This document shows positions 61,690-64,000 of a stretch of 64,000 bases of DNA, in pieces; the first letter of the stretch is position 1; every line of letters starts with the position of its first letter. This DNA comes from Baylisascaris procyonis. Taxonomy: Eukaryota > Nematoda > Chromadorea > Rhabditida > Ascarididae. The notes below the pieces were generated by a model. The model saw only the letters and a program-made list of their open reading frames with translations, was not told the DNA's origin and did not search any database. The DNA is taken from assembly GCA_037389465.1 (NCBI GenBank), contig JAZARR010000200.1:1719001-1783000 (forward strand), written 5' to 3'. The position numbers and the translations under genes were made by a program.

Positions 61690-64000
61690 ATTTTACGATC
61701 ACTAGTATGTTAGAGCAAAGCTTCAGAAGTTCTTACAACATTCAGAGTTCATCACTGCAATGGGCAAATTGCCTATTTCTGTAAGTCACAAGTTGTGATA
61801 CTCATTTTTTGAGCTCATACGGAAGGTCAAAAGTAACACGTACCTAGTGCAGAGTTACTCGTTCAGCGCAACAACATTTCAAATTCTGAATGAACATTCA
61901 AAAAATCTGCTGTCTATCTCTGCTAGGTCATAAGATTTGAAGAATGGTTTATTGAGTATAAGCAATCAGTTAAAAAAGGTTGTGTAAGCTAATTTATGCA
62001 GGTTAATACTATTTAATTGGATCTAATCTCTACCTCCAGTGTACTTCCTTGCAAAAACTCTTATCCATGGTAGGATAAGAGGTGTTAAAGGAAGGAGGAT
62101 TTTCAAGCCAATGAAACATCTCGATACTGCGCGTTCTTTTGGAATCTGTATTTAGAGTTGACCAGAATATGCTCTGCCGTAAATTTTCTTCGAATCATTA
62201 TAGTATATCTTGAATTGATCATGCGGAAAAAACGTCCTTAGTGATCAGGCAAAAAAGCCATAGAAATGAGTCTTTCAATTGTTGATCTCTAACGGTTGAC
62301 CACTTTTTAAATAATCATGCTATCAATTGTTGGATTATTATTTACTTTTCCACGAATTTATATTTGTGAAAGTTAATCTAAACGAGAATTTAATCTAAAC
62401 GTGAAATAAACTAACTTCAGTCCCATCTTTGAATAGTTGAGAAACCTGTAAACGCTAAAAAGTGCTCAAAAATGTGCAATGAAATGTTCGTTTTAGAACC
62501 GGTTGCATTGCAGAATATGTTTGAGAAGGAATGCCTTCAAAAAAAATTTCATGAACTGTCACAAATACATCAATATAGGCTTGCAAAAAATAACTGCAAA
62601 TAAGAAAGATTTCTTTGGTAAATGCTTTGCTTCGGTATACCCGTATAGATATGCAAATAAATGCAATTATTCTAATTATTATCCCTTGCAACTAAATGGT
62701 CATGCCATCGAATGAAAGCTGACCAGCTGTGTTTTGATGACCACTGAAAACTCCGGCCGCACAGGGAGATATTAAAGGATATATCAGACCATTCCCACAT
62801 GCGAAATTACCCTAATTTTTATTATATTTTGATCGATTATTTATTGCTCCGATTAAGTACCTAACAATTAAGTATCCAAAATCTATTTCGTGATGTTAAT
62901 AGCCGAATGAGCAGAGAAGATGAAGTATGTAAACAAAAATTTCTAAGTGCAGATTTGCGTCATTTCATGTAGGAGTTTCGTCTGAACTCTACTATAGCTA
63001 TAATGAATTCCACCAACGGATGAATAAATATGCATTTGGATTTTCCCATTAATTTAGCTTCACCAAATCCAACAACCATATTAAAACCACATTAAATATA
63101 TTTCAATAACTTGGTTTTAATAGTCGTAACTGCGTAATTTTGAAGTAAAACTCTTGTTTTTTGTTATTTAAAATTAATAATTTTCATTTTTTTTCTTACA
63201 TGAGAAGCATTTTTGAATATTTCATTTCTTTCATACGTGAAAAATATTTTTTCTTCCTTCACTCGATAGCGGATTTTCTAAGAATAATAAATAGCTTCAC
63301 CAGGATATTTTCGTTAACGTTTTTTCTAGTCGTTTTTCCGTCATAGCCATCCGGCTAGCTATGAAATTCGATCCCAATCATCCGACGCTTTCGCCTATGA
63401 CGTGATGATGCTTTTCTTAACTCTCAACCACTCAAATCTTCTTACTTATGACATTTTAAACTGCTGAATATTGACGTCATACAAATCGTTAACGCTAGAC
63501 GTTGTTGTAATCGTAATCGCTCGTTTATGTCACGAAAGTTTTCTTCTCGTGCTTATCATCATATGGCATTTACAATGGATTGACGAAGACAGAAGGAAGT
63601 AGCAAGATGAGGGTGAAGTGCTTCTTTCCTATCGACCTCTCTCTTCTGAGCGCAAAGCGGGTACAGCATTTGATTTTCGGGCCGACGGGAAAAGTTCTCT
63701 CCGACTCATCCTGCAAGACGAATAAGCTGCAAATACTATGAGAAGAGTTTTATTGCGTACTAACCCTTGTATTATTGATATCTTTCTACCCATATGCACC
63801 TCTTAATCTAATCGTTTTTTTTTCTTATGAGCTAAAATATTGGCGAAAAAACTTGGTGCAACTTATTGCATCGGGGAAAACCATTGGATTATTGAATGGA
63901 TGATGTAAATTGAAGCTCTTTGGTTTAAAAACACTTCATTCGTCCAGCCTCTACATTTGGCATATGACACACCAACTCGTAGATGCGTAGCCAATGATAA

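Larger units (their letters stand above)
50235..64000. other. No confident gene downstream of AMT
   Basis: About 13.8 kb, mostly AT-rich. Noted pieces: tRNA-like relic, 40-bp duplication, GT-rich patch near 53090-53130, minus-strand transposase-like relics at 55282-56010, candidate secretory exon at 56834, hairpin at 57680, candidate exon at 58891, AT arrays near 57706 and 59245. A GC-richer open frame at 61459-61689 (minus) and a 44-codon frame at 63607-63741 (plus) are unrecognised. Confidence 0.55.

Noticed and set aside
63607..63741. 44-codon GC-richer + strand frame starting MRVKCFFPIDL
   Set aside because: Too short, with no splice or homology support; only noted.

Overview
This is an AT-rich animal genomic window that fits a nematode. 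The genes are intron-rich, acceptors mostly follow the TTTTCAG pattern, AT dinucleotide arrays are long, and both gene architectures match nematode families. I cannot fix the species. The long introns would suit a parasitic clade III worm, but that is inference. No bacterial-style gene organisation is present.

Two genes, both on the + strand, are supported at the level of individual exons. The first (5629 to 31097) is a ROR-family receptor tyrosine kinase, the orthologue group of C. elegans cam-1. I assembled 18 in-phase exons encoding an Ig-like domain, a frizzled-type cysteine-rich domain with all 10 cysteines, a complete 6-cysteine kringle, one transmembrane helix, a tyrosine kinase with canonical catalytic motifs, and a Ser/Gly-rich tail. 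The signal-peptide exon was not found and probably lies upstream, since the first exon opens at an acceptor in mid-codon. The second gene (40234 to 50234) is an AMT-type ammonium transporter, complete in 11 exons (566 codons) from ATG to stop, with the twin pore histidines and other channel residues kept.

Layout: 1-5628 has no confident gene (one perfect 20-bp hairpin, one AT array, one coding-like minus-strand ORF). 5629-31097 is ROR, dominated by an 11.7 kb intron between the Ig exons and the CRD exons; it holds a two-copy tRNA-derived SINE-like repeat, a possible alternative first exon and several minus-strand coding-like ORFs. 31098-40233 is intergenic with a GC-richer degenerate coding relic. 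40234-50234 is AMT, with a GT-rich low-complexity block in intron 7 and a GA array in intron 9. 50235-64000 has no confident gene: there is a tRNA-like relic, a 40-bp tandem duplication, minus-strand transposase-like relics near 55.3-56.0 kb and a candidate secretory first exon at 56.8 kb.

The two genes have no obvious shared pathway: one is a Wnt-binding neuronal/cell-migration receptor family, the other a membrane ammonium channel. The most interesting leads are two alternative ends for ROR: a premature stop by retention of the last intron followed by AATAAA repeats, and a possible Ig-less start inside the giant intron.
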